Translations under genes and position numbers: made by a program
Part shown: positions 63,734 to 64,000 of the stretch, one piece after another
Layout: the number at the start of each line of letters is the position of its first letter
How positions within the stretch are numbered: the stretch's first letter is position 1
Assembly (NCBI GenBank): GCA_947632515.1
Contig: CANRPO010000012.1
Coordinates: 1 to 64,000, forward strand
DNA length: 64,000 nt
Origin: an uncultured Lachnospiraceae bacterium
GTDB taxonomy: Bacteria; Bacillota; Clostridia; Lachnospirales; Lachnospiraceae
Direction of reading: 5' to 3'
Notes under the pieces: model-generated
The model's database searches: none
Seen by the model: only the letters and a program-made list of their open reading frames with translations
Told to the model about the DNA's origin: nothing

Positions 63734-64000
63734 ATGGATAAAACGATCACAGCGATCATACCGGTAAAGGGAAACAGCACCAGGCTGCCGAACAAAAATA
63801 TTCTGCCCTTTGGGGACTCCAACCTGCTCATCCACAAGATCAGGCAGCTCAAACAGGTGAGCGGCATCACGGACATCATCGTGTCCTCCGATTCCGACGA
63901 GATGCTGCAGATGGGGCGCGACGAGGGGGTCACGGCGATCAAGAGGCCGACGCAGTATGCGGACGAGTCCGTGCCGTTCGGCATGTTTCTGGAATATATC
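63734..64000 (+). CDS. Acylneuraminate cytidylyltransferase-like protein (partial, runs off the end)
   Basis: The first 89 residues are seen. GGAGG at 63722-63726 is seven bases before ATG 63734. The start, TAIIPVKGNSTRLPNKNILP, is the nucleotide-binding loop of CMP-sialate and related synthetases (NeuA/PseF-type). IIVSSDSDEML and KRPTQYADE follow as in the family. It would activate a nonulosonic acid, or another Kdo-like acid, with CTP. The rest of that pathway is expected downstream of the window. It has its own promoter and may open a new operon. Confidence 0.85.
   Translation, partial: MDKTITAIIPVKGNSTRLPNKNILPFGDSNLLIHKIRQLKQVSGITDIIVSSDSDEMLQMGRDEGVTAIKRPTQYADESVPFGMFLEYI

Noticed and set aside
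1-64000. Prophage, insertion sequence, CRISPR array or tRNA
   Set aside because: No transposase, integrase, phage structural protein, spaced repeat array or cloverleaf was recognised on either strand.

Overview
The window is one long cell-surface polysaccharide (capsule or wall glycan) biosynthesis locus from a Gram-positive, anaerobic-type Firmicute. My best guess is class Clostridia, probably Lachnospiraceae. This rests on the strong AGGAGG-type ribosome sites, extended -10 promoters (TGTGnTATACT), medium-GC coding with very AT-rich spacers, and families such as DUF6056, GT-D (SP_1767-like), TuaH-like and WbaP-type proteins. The genus cannot be set from the sequence alone. I see 52 protein genes. 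All but one are on the plus strand, and most are joined by ATGA, TGATG or longer overlaps, so they form a few long operons. I see no rRNA, tRNA, CRISPR array or insertion sequence.

Layout. 1-215: two direct 77-bp copies of a palindrome-rich repeat. 216-7417: a deacetylase-like protein, two asparagine-synthase-type amidotransferases, a GT4 and an SGNH protein, with very AT-rich spacers. 7421-16950: GT2, GT11 fucosyltransferases, the first ABC flippase, a DUF6056 protein, DUF5672, GT17 and a Wzy-like polymerase. 17026-31260: a new unit with its own promoter, starting with the polyprenyl-phosphate sugar phosphotransferase (initiating enzyme). It continues with GT4/GT2/GT11 enzymes, a pyruvyltransferase, a Wzx flippase, a GH105/GH88-like hydrolase, a second Wzy-like polymerase, and a 663-residue fusion of a WecG/TagA-type transferase to a GT4. 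31366-40508: a radical SAM protein, GT4, GT-D, a hexapeptide acyltransferase, the second ABC flippase, a GT-C-like protein with a GtrB-like GT2 and a DUF2304 partner, and another GT4. 40511-41878: the only minus-strand gene. 41984-52499: GT2, TuaH-like GT, WecB epimerase, GT4, two large GT-C-like membrane proteins and the third ABC flippase. 52607-58564: an AT-richer island holding a GT-C-like protein, a GtrB-like GT2 with a ten-G tract at its start, a GNAT/aminotransferase/ketoisomerase set for a dTDP-3-amino-3,6-dideoxyhexose, and a second DUF6056 protein. 58617-64000: GT-B, fucosyltransferase-like, MBOAT plus SGNH O-acylation pair, and the start of a CMP-nonulosonate synthetase-like gene running off the end.

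How it may work together (inference): a WbaP-type enzyme loads the first sugar on undecaprenyl phosphate. About twenty transferases extend it, with UDP-ManNAc from WecB probably feeding the TagA domain of the fusion. Repeat units are flipped by Wzx or one of three PglK/MsbA-like exporters and polymerised by Wzy-like proteins. Decorations come from fucosyl, amino-deoxyhexosyl, pyruvyl, O-acetyl and amide-forming enzymes and from extracytoplasmic GT-C/GtrB pairs. Three ABC flippases, two polymerases and several paralogous sets suggest two or more glycan systems merged into one locus. The poly-G tract suggests that one side-chain cassette is phase variable.
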